64,000 nt of DNA, taken from Telopea speciosissima (taxonomy: Eukaryota > Streptophyta > Magnoliopsida > Proteales > Proteaceae). The number at the start of each line of letters is the position of its first letter. The first letter of the stretch is position 1. This document shows, piece by piece, positions 1 through 9,759 of this stretch. A program made the translations under genes and the position numbers. The notes beneath the pieces are model-generated. The model searched no databases, had not been told where the DNA came from, and saw only the letters and a list, made by a program, of their open reading frames with translations. The DNA is taken from positions 59,454,464 through 59,518,463 of the forward strand of contig NC_057917.1 of NCBI RefSeq assembly GCF_018873765.1. The letters run 5' to 3'.

Positions 1-505
1 GAGCCCATGGGTCACTAGGACGGCGTCCTAAGAGGGCTGCCAGGGGTGTGGGGTGTGCAAGGGGTAGGGGTGGGGGTTAGGACCCAAAGAGGGTGGCAGA
101 GCAACTACCTCTCCGAATGTTGGGGGAGGACACGAACTTGAGACTGAGGCCAGCCTGCTATGAAAAGACAGGCCTTAAACCAACTGAGCAACTCAATTGT
201 CTACACTTCATGGTTACATTGGCTTACATCACCCTTCATTAAGTGAAGAATTTCAGCTAAACATCATATAAAGTGCTAGAACTTTGATTTTAAATAATTT
301 GGAATGCGCAATGAAAAGGGATACCTCTGCAAATCTAATAAGACAGAGTTGTCATAAGATAAAATGCATAAAACAATGAATAATGGCCTTCCCACTCGCT
401 TTCCATGCTTAATTTTGGCCTTCATCTAAGTGATTCTAGAAGGGTCAAAGGTTTTATGGGAAAAGACCCAAATATATTTTTGTTGTGCTCAAATTTTGTG
501 TTGTC
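1..505. other. Left flank without protein gene
   Basis: No open reading frame of interest is seen. The first 120 bases are G-rich. A tRNA-like unit on the minus strand lies at about 115-205 and is listed separately. The stretch ends with TTGTC at 501-505, the left target duplication of the copia element that follows. Confidence 0.6.
115..205 (-). repeat. tRNA-like pol III unit (SINE head or tRNA relic)
   Basis: Read on the minus strand, the sequence has a good internal A box (TTGCTCAGTTGG, complement of 180-191) and a B box resembling GTTCGxxTCC (complement of 128-138), at a spacing normal for a tRNA. Between them lies an anticodon-arm-like hairpin whose loop contains CAT. The loop is one or two bases too long and the acceptor stem is not convincing, so a tRNA-derived SINE head or a decayed tRNA copy is more likely than a working tRNA gene. 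What follows on the minus strand is a C-rich stretch down to about base 40. Confidence 0.45.
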
Positions 506-1419
506 TGTTCGGTAATTGTATTACAATTCCTTACAAATAATTGAAACAATACTAAGTGCAATAAATAGATTAAGCGGTGAACTAGGCTTGACCTTTGGCT
601 GAAATGAGAAGACCAAAGCTTGAATTTGATGTAGAACCACACCCGCAACAACTTGAACAAGCTTGAGGTTGAGTCACACTTATGGTGCTGCCTTTAAGGT
701 AATAGATGCCTCCTACTGCCAAGAAGTGTTCTACACCACTACCCCAAGATAAAACAACCTCCAACTAGAAGATGAAGCAGTCCTTCAGTCCTTGAAGGAG
801 CCAAGAGCTTCAACACGCAACCCTCAACACACTTAGAAGAAAAGAGAGAGAGAGAGAGAATAATACTCTTATTGATTGCTAAGTATGGGCATGAACATGT
901 ATCCAAAGATGTCTCTTACAAAGCAATTGGTTGGGTTTATATAGGTCCAAGACCAATCCTTGCACTCCCTTGGAATTCTCAAGAATAACCATTCACTTAT
1001 GACCAAATTGAAGAATAAGATTTATGGGCATGAATATGGACATGAATTGGAGGTTAATTCCAAATTCATGGTCATTCCCACTAAGGGTCATGAATGACCT
1101 TAAAATTCATTGGTCTCCACTAAGACCATAAAGGCCTTAAAACCCCATAAAATGGTCATTCTCCACTAAGGACCATAAATGCCTTAATACCCATAAAGGA
1201 GAGACATCACCTATGGCCATGAATTGAGAAATCAATCTCATTCAATATCCTTGACCCACCTTCCCACTCATGATAGTGACCATGAATAGACTTTAGGGTA
1301 CCCATAGAATGTTACAACCTTTGGAATTACTTCTTTGATCACATGGGTCTCACACCATAACAAAGCAATCAAAATATTTTGAAACTTAAAATAAAATAAA
1401 ATATATTTTAAATCTAACA
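506..1419 (-). repeat. 3' LTR of the copia element
   Basis: Matches 6064-6981 along its length with small indels. It begins TGTTCGG on the plus strand and ends AATCTAACA, so on the element's sense strand it starts TGTTAGATT. It contains an AG-dinucleotide run near 843-860, shorter in the other LTR. Confidence 0.9.
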
Positions 1420-1430
1420 ATCCCCCGCAA
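1420..1430 (-). other. Polypurine tract of the copia element
   Basis: On the sense strand GCGGGGGAT lies directly against the 3' LTR start (TGTTAG). This is the expected position and composition of the plus-strand primer of an LTR retrotransposon. Confidence 0.75.
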
Positions 1431-1999
1431 GTTTCAAAATGACACGAGACACACATGCTGTGACTGAATTAGACACTATAGGACACATCGTTGTAGGTGT
1501 CTTCCGGACTTGAACCTACACTAGGTCTAATGAATCGCGCTACAGAGTAGAGGTGGAGTCAAACTCCTTGAACCTTTTCTCATTGGTGTAGCTGACCGTC
1601 CCATCAACCATAGCCCATAGGTCGACTCTTGCGCTACCCATCATAAAATCACTTTGGACTTTTGAACCGGCCATATCCCTTATCTTGAACTCGTGAATGT
1701 TTTAGAGAACTCGCCTATAAGTTTTCATCGACGACGGCCACACCCCTACATTCACTTAGGTTAGTCCCTAGTGTGCACCACAACTAACACCCCCCACATT
1801 TCTCGGGATTAGACTAATTAAGAGCTTTACCGCTCAACCTCTTTCGTGTGGTAGTACTACTTTCACCATCTACGACTTGGAATGAATATTTATACAAGTA
1901 GTAGTACAAAACCGGTCAACCAGTTGATTTCGTTTGTACCCTTGAACCTAATTCGGACATTTAGCATTTTCACATAGGTAGGGTGTCCATCACATGACC

Positions 2000-4900
2000 T
2001 ATGGATTAGGTATTAACCCCATTCCCGTAGATGCACTACATAAGTTCTTGAGGACATAGGCTTTGTGAATATGTCGACTTGTTACTCGACTTCATATAAT
2101 CGATAGCTATTATTCCTTCATCTATGTCTTTGTCTCACAAGGTTGTGTCCGAGGCGTATGTGCCTCCTCTTCCCATGTATATCCGGTTCTTGGCTAGATG
2201 TATAGCCGCTTGGTTATCACAATGTAGTGATACCGATGGCGCGGTTTTGCCACAATGGAATACCCGCCATTAAATTTCTAAGTCATTAACTTCTGCCTTT
2301 TCCAAGGCTATGAACTCAGCTTCCATGGTAGAGCATGTCCCACAAGATTGCTTTGTGGACTTCCATGAGATTGCACCTTTGCTAGTGTAAACATATATCC
2401 ACTAGTAGCTAAGGACTCGTTTGTATCCAAAATCCAATTTGCATCACAATACCCTTCCAAAACATTGGTTTACCACTGTAGTGTAAACTATAGTTTATAG
2501 TGCCTTTTAGGTACCTTAATAACCTATCAACCGCGCTCCAATGTTCCTTATTTGGATTGTGAGTATGTTGACTCAACTTTCCTACCGCAAGGGCAATATC
2601 CGGACGCAGCGTACAATTCATTAAATATGTGACCGAACCAATAATTTGAGCATATCTTTTTTGATTCACTTTGGTTCATCTAGGTTCCTTTTCAAGTGAC
2701 ACCCCATATCAAAAGGTGTTTTAACCTTTGAAACTTCATGGTACCCATACTTTTTAAGTATGTTTTCGCATATCGGGCTTGGGATAATGAAATATGATTT
2801 CCTTGCTTGGTGATTTTGATCCCAAGGATCATATCAACCTCTCCTAAGTCTTTTGTGTCGAAACTAGACATCAAAAGTTTCTTAGTTTGATTAACCATTT
2901 TCAAGTTTGTTCCCATTATGAGCATATCATCTACATATAGTAGTATAAATACACCCCTACCACCATGAAACCTGCTATATAAGCATCTTTGTCGTCGTTT
3001 ACAATGAATCCATTTGAAATTAGAACCTTGTCCAATTTTTCATGCCATTGCTTGTGCTTGCTTCAATCCATATAAGGATTTCGAAGGTTGCAAACCTTTC
3101 GCTCTTGGCCAATTACAACACATCCTTCAGTTGCTTTATGTAAATTTCCTCCTCTAAGTCCCCATTAAGAAATGCCATTTTCACATCCATTTGATGGATG
3201 ACCAGGTTATATATTAGCGTCATTGCCAACATAACCCTTATCGTGGCAATTCTAGACACCGGGGCAAATGTGTCAAAGTAATTAATATTAGGCTTTTGCC
3301 TAAAACCTTTGACAACAAGTCCGGCCTTGAAAGCGATCAAGTGACCCATCACTTTTTAATTTCTTTTGAAATATCCACTTGGTTTCCAAAGTTTTGGATC
3401 CGAATGGTAAATCCACCAATTCCCAAGTGTTATTCGCCAAGATTGAATCTAGTTCACTATTGATTGCCTCTTTCCAAAAGACGACATCCAGTGATGTAAT
3501 AGCCTCTTTGTATGTAAGAGGATCCTTGTCTACTAAATAGACAAGCCACTCATCATCTGTATATTTGGATCTTTTGAGTCGCTTGCTCATCCTAGGCCGA
3601 CTTTCGTCATCATTACTCAATTCTTGATTGGTAACCCTTTCATTTGACTCCATTTCCCCATTAGTCAATTGACTATCCTTACTTATAGGTAATATGGACT
3701 TAAAGGAAAATAAATTTTCAAAAAGCTCAACGTCTCTTAATTCTATGATGCTATTTGGTTCAATAACATCATCCATGGCTTTGATCACTATGAACCGGTA
3801 TGCCGTACTATTTGTAGCATAACCCAAAAACACACAATCACATGTTTTTTGTCCCAATTTTCTTTTCTTGGAATCCGGTAACAATACCTTAGCCAAACAA
3901 CCCCAAACCCGTAGATGTTTTAGACTTGGTTTCCTACCAAACCATTTCTCAAATGGAACCATACCAGTCTTGCTATGTGGGATTCTATTTGATAGATAAC
4001 ATGCCGATAGCATGGCTTCCCCCCACATATCAAGTGGTACACCTGAACTCAATAACATAGAGTTCATCATCTCTTTAAGAGACCTATTTTTCCTTTCGGC
4101 AACCCCATTTGATTCCAATTGGTATGGAGTGGTTGTTTCATGGATAATTCCATTTTCCTCACAAAACTTATCAAGGTTAAAGTACTCAGCCCCTCTATCG
4201 GTTCTAAGTCTCTTAACCTTCTTACCAAGTTGATTTTCAACTTCCATTTTGTAAGATATGAACGCCTTTCTGCCTCATCCTTTGATTTGAGTAAATACAC
4301 CATGGTATATCTAGAGTGGTCATCTATGAAAGTTATGACATAGTTGTTTCCTCCCCTAGACTCATATGACTTGTAGTCACATAAGTCACTATGGATTAAT
4401 TCCAGAGATTACTCTTCCTATCCATAGTCTTGTGAGGTTTTTTGGTTAACTTTGCCTCTACATAAGTTATGCACTTGTTTCTTGGGATTCCACCTTATCG
4501 GTGATCATGCCTAACTTGCATAGTTTGGTGATATATTTCACACTACTATGACCCAACCTACCATGCCACAAATCAAAAAAGTTAGAAGAGACAATCATGT
4601 AAGCGGAAGAAGTACTAGTTTTCTCAATTACAATATTTCCAACACTTAGTACAAACAACCCCTCACTAAGGTATCCCTTCCCCACAAAACATTGTTTTTA
4701 GTGATAACCACCTTATCACTTTTAAAAGCTAATTTCATTCCTACTTTATTAAGCAAAGGAACTGAAATTAAATTGCGCCTAATATCCGGCACATGAAGAA
4801 CATTGGTGAGAACCATAGTCTTCCTTGAAGTGAGTTTCAAAGTCACTTTTCCTTTTCCCATAACAGAGCACTTTGGGAATTCCCCATAAATACCTTTTCA

Positions 4901-5060
4901 TCCTCTGTATTCATGGAATAAGAGGAAAACATCTTGAGATCACCACAAATATGTCTTGTGGCATCGGTATCAATACCCAATCTTTTGGTTTTTCAACCAA
5001 ATTTGCTTCCTTGACCATAGCAATAAAGGCGTTGTCTTCAACTAGGTTCACCTTTTAGAA
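2000..5060 (-). pseudogene. copia pol: protease, integrase, reverse transcriptase, RNase H (broken)
   Basis: Pieces of a copia polyprotein can be followed in shifting frames from about 5000 down to 2000. The protease active-site region reads IDTDATRHIC at about 4960-4990; the family has D(S/T)GA, so the glycine has become Asp. Next come the gag-pre-integrase segment (LWHGRLGH, near 4550), the integrase core and C-terminus (TDRGAEY, then VAERKNR and the VFLGY region, 4247-3750), and the start of reverse transcriptase (WELVDLP, near 3420). The frame then shifts to FAPVSR and QMDVKMAFLNGDLEE (3352-3113). The catalytic YVDD is intact near 2935, followed by LRPDIALAVGKLSQ (near 2590) and a decayed RNase H (STMEAEF, near 2310). 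The many frameshifts and stops exclude a working enzyme. Confidence 0.88.
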
Positions 5061-5099
5061 TTTTCTTCCTGAACCGACAATCTTTTTGAAGTGTCCTAG

Positions 5100-6056
5100 C
5101 TTACCACACACAAAACAAGTAAGTTTTTCTTCTTGAAAGAAGGCTCATCATTGTCTTGACGATTCTTCATTTTCTTGTTTTGTTTGTTGGTCTCTACCAA
5201 GTTCGCTTTTAGGCGTCTTTCCCCAAGGTCTTTTTCACCCTTGTCCTTGTGCGGTTCTTCTCCTCAATTTTGATCCTTACAATCAATTGGTCTAGAGTCA
5301 ACTCCGTCTTCTTATGTTTCATAGACGCCTTAAAGGCATCCCAAGAAGATGAAAGCTTTTCAATCAAGACACCGGTCACAAATTCTTCCGGTGAACCATC
5401 TTTTCCTTTGCTAGCTTTCCAACCAAAATTTGAAATTGATCAATTTGGCTTGAGACGGTGTCACTATCTTTCATAGCAAAGTTTAGAAAGTTAGCCACCA
5501 AGTACTTCCTTGAACCAGCATCCTCAAGAGAGTACTTCTTTACCAACGCATTCCAAATCGAACATGCATACTCCAAAGAACTATACACATGGTATAGGTC
5601 ATTTGATAATGCATTCAAAATTTAATTCTTGCCTGGTAATCCACTTGAATCCAAGCCACCCTTTTACCCTCCTTTTCGGGATCATTACTTTTTTCGGCAT
5701 GGGTTGATCAAGGCAAATACCACCCCAATTTGGGCTAATGCAAACAATATCATTTGCCTCCATCGTTTGAAGTTTTGACCTCCAAACTATTCGATCTTGT
5801 CAAATTCGAGAGATAATCCTCATCTTACCCAAACCGGATAAGCTCCATCACCGACGGGATAACATTGGTGGGAATTGAGTCAACGGTAGGAAAAAGAGGA
5901 ATCTCCTTACCATTGCGGCTAACGGGAACTCCGCCTTCTTGGTTGTTGATTGCTCCTTTAATACTTGTGTTTGAAGGATTTCCTTCATTGTGACTCCATC
6001 GGCGGTGTTGTTGTTGAAGCATCACCCTTGTTGCTTACGACTCCAAGATCAGCCAT
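5100..6056 (-). pseudogene. copia gag (UBN2-type capsid, CCHC knuckle), broken
   Basis: The first ATG after the 5' LTR is the complement of 6054-6056 (MADLGVV), but this frame stops after about 23 codons. Homology continues in other frames: a capsid segment of the UBN2 type at 5376-5618 (WNALVKKYSL, SSQIDQFQILVGKLA) and a zinc knuckle near 5125 reading CFVCGKLGHFKK. The last cysteine of CX2CX4HX4C is replaced by Val, so the knuckle is defective. The gene sits directly downstream of the 5' LTR as expected. Confidence 0.8.
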
Positions 6057-6063
6057 GAGATCT

Positions 6064-6981
6064 TATAATATCAATTACCCTAATACAAATAATTGAAACA
6101 ACACGAATTGCAATACAATAGATTAAGCGGTAGAAACTAGGCTTGACCTTTGGTGAAATGAGAAGACCAAAGTTTGAATTTGATGTAGAACCACACCCGC
6201 AACAACTTGAACAAGCTTGAGGTTGAGTCACACTTATGGTCTTTGCCTTTAAGGTAATTGATGCCTCCTCTTGCCAGGAGTGTTACGCACCACTACCCCA
6301 AGATAAAATAAATTCCAACTAGAAGATGAAGCGAGTCCTTCTAGTCCTTGAAGGAGCCAAGAAGCTTCAACATAGCAACCCTCTAACACACTTAGAAGAA
6401 GAAGAGAGAGAGAGAATAATACTCTTAGTGATTGTTAAGTATGGGCATGAACATGTATCCAAAGATGTCTCTTACAAAGCAATTGGTTGGTTTTATATAG
6501 GCCCAAGACCAATCCTTGCACTCCTTGGAATTCTCAAGAATAACCATTCACTTATGACCAAATTGAAGAATAAGATTTATGGGCATGAATATGGACATGA
6601 ATTGGAGGTTAATTCCAAATTCATGGTCATTCCCCTCTAAGGTGTCATGAATGACCTTAAAATTCATTCGATCCTCATTTAAGTACCATAAAGGCCTTAA
6701 AACCCCACGTAAAATGGTCATTCTCCACTAAGGACCATAAATGCCTTAATACGTAAAGGAGAGGAATCACTTTATGTAGGCCGTGAATTGAGAAATCAAT
6801 CTCATTCAATATCCTTGACCCACCCGCTAAATGATAGTGACCATGAATAGACTTTAGGGTACCCATAGAATGTTACTGACCTTTGGAATTACTTCTTTGA
6901 TCACATGGGTCCCACACCATAACAAAGCAATCAAAATATTTTGAAACTTAAAATAAAATAAAATATATTTTAAATCTAACA
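6064..6981 (-). repeat. 5' LTR of the copia element
   Basis: Near-copy of 506-1419. The outer end (TCTAACA at 6975-6981) is sharp and is followed by the target duplication TTGTC. The inner end is blurred: just inside it the sense strand reads TGATATTATAAG, a plausible decayed form of the copia primer-binding site TGGTATCAGAGC (8 of 12 bases agree). Confidence 0.87.
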
Positions 6982-6986
6982 TTGTC

Positions 6987-7558
6987 CATGTCATTATCAG
7001 TTCTTCCAGTGTGTTTTAATCCAATTCTACCTTTATTTCATATTAAGATATCAATCTCTAAAGTTGGTTGAAACTTCGAAGTGAAAACATTGAAGTGATA
7101 TTGGTTTTAAGATTGAAGATTAAAGGCTAAAACACAGGATTTTTCCTTCCAAGAAAAAACTATATTATGTTCAATGAGAAACAAAAAATAATATGATAAA
7201 TAGAAAGCAAAAAGAATAGTAGAAAAAAGCCCTTGGAGCATGATAAAGGGGACAAAAAAATTAAGAATAAGAAGCATGTGATAAAGTTAAAAGAACACTA
7301 TACTTCCAAGTTCCAAGGAGGTAGACTAGTTTTTCCCCCTTTTTCTTAGGAAACCAGAAAACAAAAACAAACATAAATAAAGGCTAAAAAGGCATTTACA
7401 TACAGAATAGGAAAACTTGGCCAAAAGAGCTAATAAAGACATGTCAAAGATTATTTATAGGAGAAAAAAGAAAGAAAACTCTTCAGAATGCTCCACCAAC
7501 AGTTTAATTCATCCACGGCCCCAGGACTGTGAACCAAATATTTAATATTATTGGCAAT
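6987..7558. other. Gene-poor stretch downstream of the F-box gene
   Basis: No gene is seen. From about 7230 the sequence resembles 13560-13780, so it forms the distal part of the segment duplicated together with the F-box gene. Confidence 0.55.
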
Positions 7559-8848
7559 CTAATCTGAAGGTGAAGAGGAACGGGGACGGGAAGCAAAGGA
7601 TAGGATCTTGTAGCTAGTATCTTTCTTTGACTTGCCACATGCAATAACAATAGGAGATAAAAGGCTTGGAACAAAACTTTTTGCTTGGAAAAAAACTGGA
7701 ATTGCTCCAGGCACCTGAACAGGCATCCATTGCTTCTTCTCTAAACAATATGCGAGAAGATGACTACAATTCTCTTTATCTTTGGAATAAGAATCCCTGC
7801 TGCCATTTACCTTGTACAAGAGCAATTGCTCGCTTAACATACCCACGAGATCGAAATTACGATATTCGTTAGGCCATGTTACAACCGCATTAATATGATC
7901 ATACTGGTACAACACATTGCCTTTGGACTTGTTAATCTCTATGAACCATATATGAATGAAAAATGATTCATAAATAGGATGACGATGATAATGCAAGGCC
8001 AAGTAACCCTTGATAACAGTTAGACCTAATTCATAAAAATTGGGTAATTTTATAGAAGGAGGGAACTCTATAGTGCAAAACTTCTCATCATGGAGATCGA
8101 AAAAAATGATGATCGATTGCTGCGAATTGGTGGTGGTGGTGGGATTATTGTTAATCCAATAGAGTGCCCCATTCATGAATACCATCTCGTTGACTGCAAA
8201 TTGGATAGAATTTGTCGGGTAAGGGTCTGTTATCTCTCTCCATGAACTGTCACCTAATGTGATAATCTCACCCTTCAACACAACATCATCATCATCGTCG
8301 TCGTCGTCGTCATCGTTGTCATCAACTCTATATATATTAATCACCTTGTAGTTGCCTGTGGAATCCACACCAAAACCAATTTGACTGCTACCGTTCCCAC
8401 CTCCTGGTGGCAACATCACACACTCTTTTGTGATTGGGTTGCATATAAATATTACAACAGTCTTCCTATAATCATAGGGTTTAGGAACCATGCAGAGTAA
8501 ACCATTGCAAGATCCAACAATTTGGAAATCATATCTATTTTCTTGCTTCCAATACTTCCATGTATATTCCGAAACAATTTCCCTCGCTTTCCACATATAT
8601 TTCCGTCTTAGATCTTTGTCCAACAAAATTACCTTATCTGCACACGGGTTTTCCCAAAGAATTAGGCGGTGTGGTAGATCCTTTGATATTTTAAGATGCA
8701 ATTCAAGGAATGATGGGTCTTCTTCTATCAAACTCAACCAACTCTTACACACGCTCTTGAATCGCATAAGAGACTCTATGGGGAGCCTTGATAATATGTT
8801 TGACACAATCTCACAAGGTACATACTTTTTATTATTAATTTCTTCCAT
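7559..8848 (-). CDS. F-box protein with FBA (F-box associated) domain
   Basis: An uninterrupted frame of 429 residues, intronless as is usual for this family. Such proteins are substrate receptors of SCF ubiquitin ligases: the F-box binds SKP1 and the FBA region binds the target, which is unknown here. Residues about 10-50 form the F-box (PCEIVSNILSRLP, then MRFKSVCKSWLSLI). Residues about 107-320 carry FBA hallmarks (VGSCNGLLCM, ICNPITKECVMLPP, GFGVDSTGNYKVI). Residues 166-178 are almost pure Asp, from a GAT/GAC repeat. The frame is open 27 codons further upstream, but that extension is mainly a GGAAA pentamer repeat (GKERKGKERK), so the ATG at 8848, which is followed by a normal F-box start, is preferred. 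The stop is TAG at 7559-7561. A truncated paralogue lies at 14041-15240. Expression cannot be judged; a recent pseudogene is possible but no lesion is visible. Confidence 0.85.
   Translation of the reverse strand: MEEINNKKYVPCEIVSNILSRLPIESLMRFKSVCKSWLSLIEEDPSFLELHLKISKDLPHRLILWENPCADKVILLDKDLRRKYMWKAREIVSEYTWKYWKQENRYDFQIVGSCNGLLCMVPKPYDYRKTVVIFICNPITKECVMLPPGGGNGSSQIGFGVDSTGNYKVINIYRVDDNDDDDDDDDDDVVLKGEIITLGDSSWREITDPYPTNSIQFAVNEMVFMNGALYWINNNPTTTTNSQQSIIIFFDLHDEKFCTIEFPPSIKLPNFYELGLTVIKGYLALHYHRHPIYESFFIHIWFIEINKSKGNVLYQYDHINAVVTWPNEYRNFDLVGMLSEQLLLYKVNGSRDSYSKDKENCSHLLAYCLEKKQWMPVQVPGAIPVFFQAKSFVPSLLSPIVIACGKSKKDTSYKILSFASRPRSSSPSD
8281..8324 (-). repeat. Trinucleotide run coding poly-Asp
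   Basis: Alternating CAT/ATC and CGT/GTC triplets within the F-box coding sequence give the Asp tract. Such tracts vary in length between alleles without breaking the frame. Confidence 0.85.
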
Positions 8849-8850
8849 AT

Positions 8851-8881
8851 CTTTCCTTTCCTTTCCTTTCCTTTCCTTTCC
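8851..8881 (-). repeat. (CTTTC)n pentanucleotide microsatellite
   Basis: Six perfect CTTTC units (GGAAA on the coding strand) end two bases before the chosen ATG of the F-box gene. Because the unit length is not a multiple of three, a change in copy number would shift any upstream frame. This supports placing it in the 5' untranslated region. Confidence 0.9.
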
Positions 8882-9140
8882 TAAAAAGAAATAAACGAAA
8901 TCAATAAAAACTAACATAATTATGCACAAAAAACAGTACTAACTATCACAGAAAAAAAAAAACAGCATCGATTGATCAATGCATTAGATCATAGATAATG
9001 AATGGTCAGTCAGTATGATCTTTTTAGCATTCAAGGTTGCTAGGTTTTTGTTACCCAAAAAAGAAAAACAAAAGGTTGCTAGGTTTTCGGTAGTATGTTA
9101 AAATTCTCATTTTACAGAGTCTCCATAATCTCTCCTACTA
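8882..9140. other. Presumed F-box promoter region
   Basis: AT-rich sequence upstream of the F-box gene. A short imperfect duplication (GGTTGCTAGGTTTT-like, near 9035 and 9073) is the only structure noted; no clear TATA box was assigned. Confidence 0.35.
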
Positions 9141-9371
9141 CTACTCCTCTTCCAGCTTTTTGGCTGAGGCTGCTAATTCCTGCTTCTTATCTTGGGCTAC
9201 CTTAAGTGCTCGAATTAGGTTTTCCAGGGAAGTCTTAGCATCTCCCTTGAAGGTCTTAGGCATCAAATTCTCTGCAACATCCGCAGGGTTCATCTGGGTT
9301 TCTTCCAGCAACCCACGAATCATGTCAAACAAAGGGTCTGAATCGAGGTCGAGGTGATTCGTTTCGAAGTA
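9141..9371 (-). pseudogene. C-terminal fragment of a BCS1-like AAA-ATPase
   Basis: The last 76 residues of this minus-strand frame resemble the C-terminal tail of plant AAA-ATPases of the BCS1-like (AATP1/ASD-type) group. The visible pattern is DPLFDMIRGLLEETQMNPAD, then VAENLMPK, a LENLIRAL helix and a Lys/Glu-rich end. In that family the segment follows the AAA module. Upstream of residue YFETN the frame runs into unrelated residues, and no Walker A or B motif is seen in the following kilobase on either strand, so the catalytic domain is missing. It is best read as a 5'-truncated relic. The end is TAG at 9141-9143. Identification is from recalled family pattern only. Confidence 0.55.
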
Positions 9372-9741
9372 TGTTATCTGGAAACTTGGTACAATCTGAT
9401 AGTGATATTTATATTTGGGAAATTTCTGATTTCTGTTTGTTCCCCTATCCGTTCTTTGGATTAATTTACTATGATCTTTGTTTATGATCTTCCCATTCCT
9501 TGTTAAAATAAAAATCACAAGTATGACCCAATCAGGTCTGATCTGAATCTGCATATGAGTTGAGTTTCATTGTATTCGTAATTTGTTCTTGCGGATTTGT
9601 TCCATTTCTACTCTGTTTTTCTTTCAATTTGGTGTTGATTTTTTTCATTATTGCTAAAAAGTCTCATAGATTTTTCTTTTAGATGTCTTTTAATCTGATT
9701 TAGATGTTTATTGTGTAAAGACCTGTAATTTTTCCCCTTTC

Positions 9742-9758
9742 AAACCCTAAACCCTAAA
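9742..9758 (+). promoter_or_regulatory. Telobox-like motif
   Basis: AAACCCTAAACCCTAAA, two and a half telomere-type units. In plants this motif occurs in promoters of translation-related genes, but no such gene follows here, so it may be a chance or relic site. Confidence 0.4.
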
Positions 9759-9759
9759 C

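Larger units (their letters stand above)
506..6981 (-). mobile_element. Ty1/copia LTR retrotransposon, full length but decayed
   Basis: Two direct repeats of about 915 bases (506-1419 and about 6064-6981) flank a minus-strand gag-pol region. The element is bounded by an exact 5-base target duplication, TTGTC (501-505 and 6982-6986), and its outer ends are TG and CA. On the sense strand the order is 5' LTR, degenerate primer-binding site, gag, protease, integrase, reverse transcriptase, RNase H, purine tract, 3' LTR. Integrase before reverse transcriptase is the copia order. Every reading frame is broken by stops or frameshifts and the LTRs differ by several small indels and substitutions, so the copy is old and not autonomous. 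The 570 bases at 1431-2000 hold no recognisable coding sequence and look like an internal 3' untranslated stretch. Confidence 0.93.

Noticed and set aside
6326-6640. 104-residue plus-strand frame in the copia LTR
   Set aside because: It lies within the LTR, antisense to the element, and is broken in the other LTR copy.
8490-8894. 134-residue plus-strand frame opposite the F-box gene
   Set aside because: Antisense shadow of the F-box coding sequence, without domain features.
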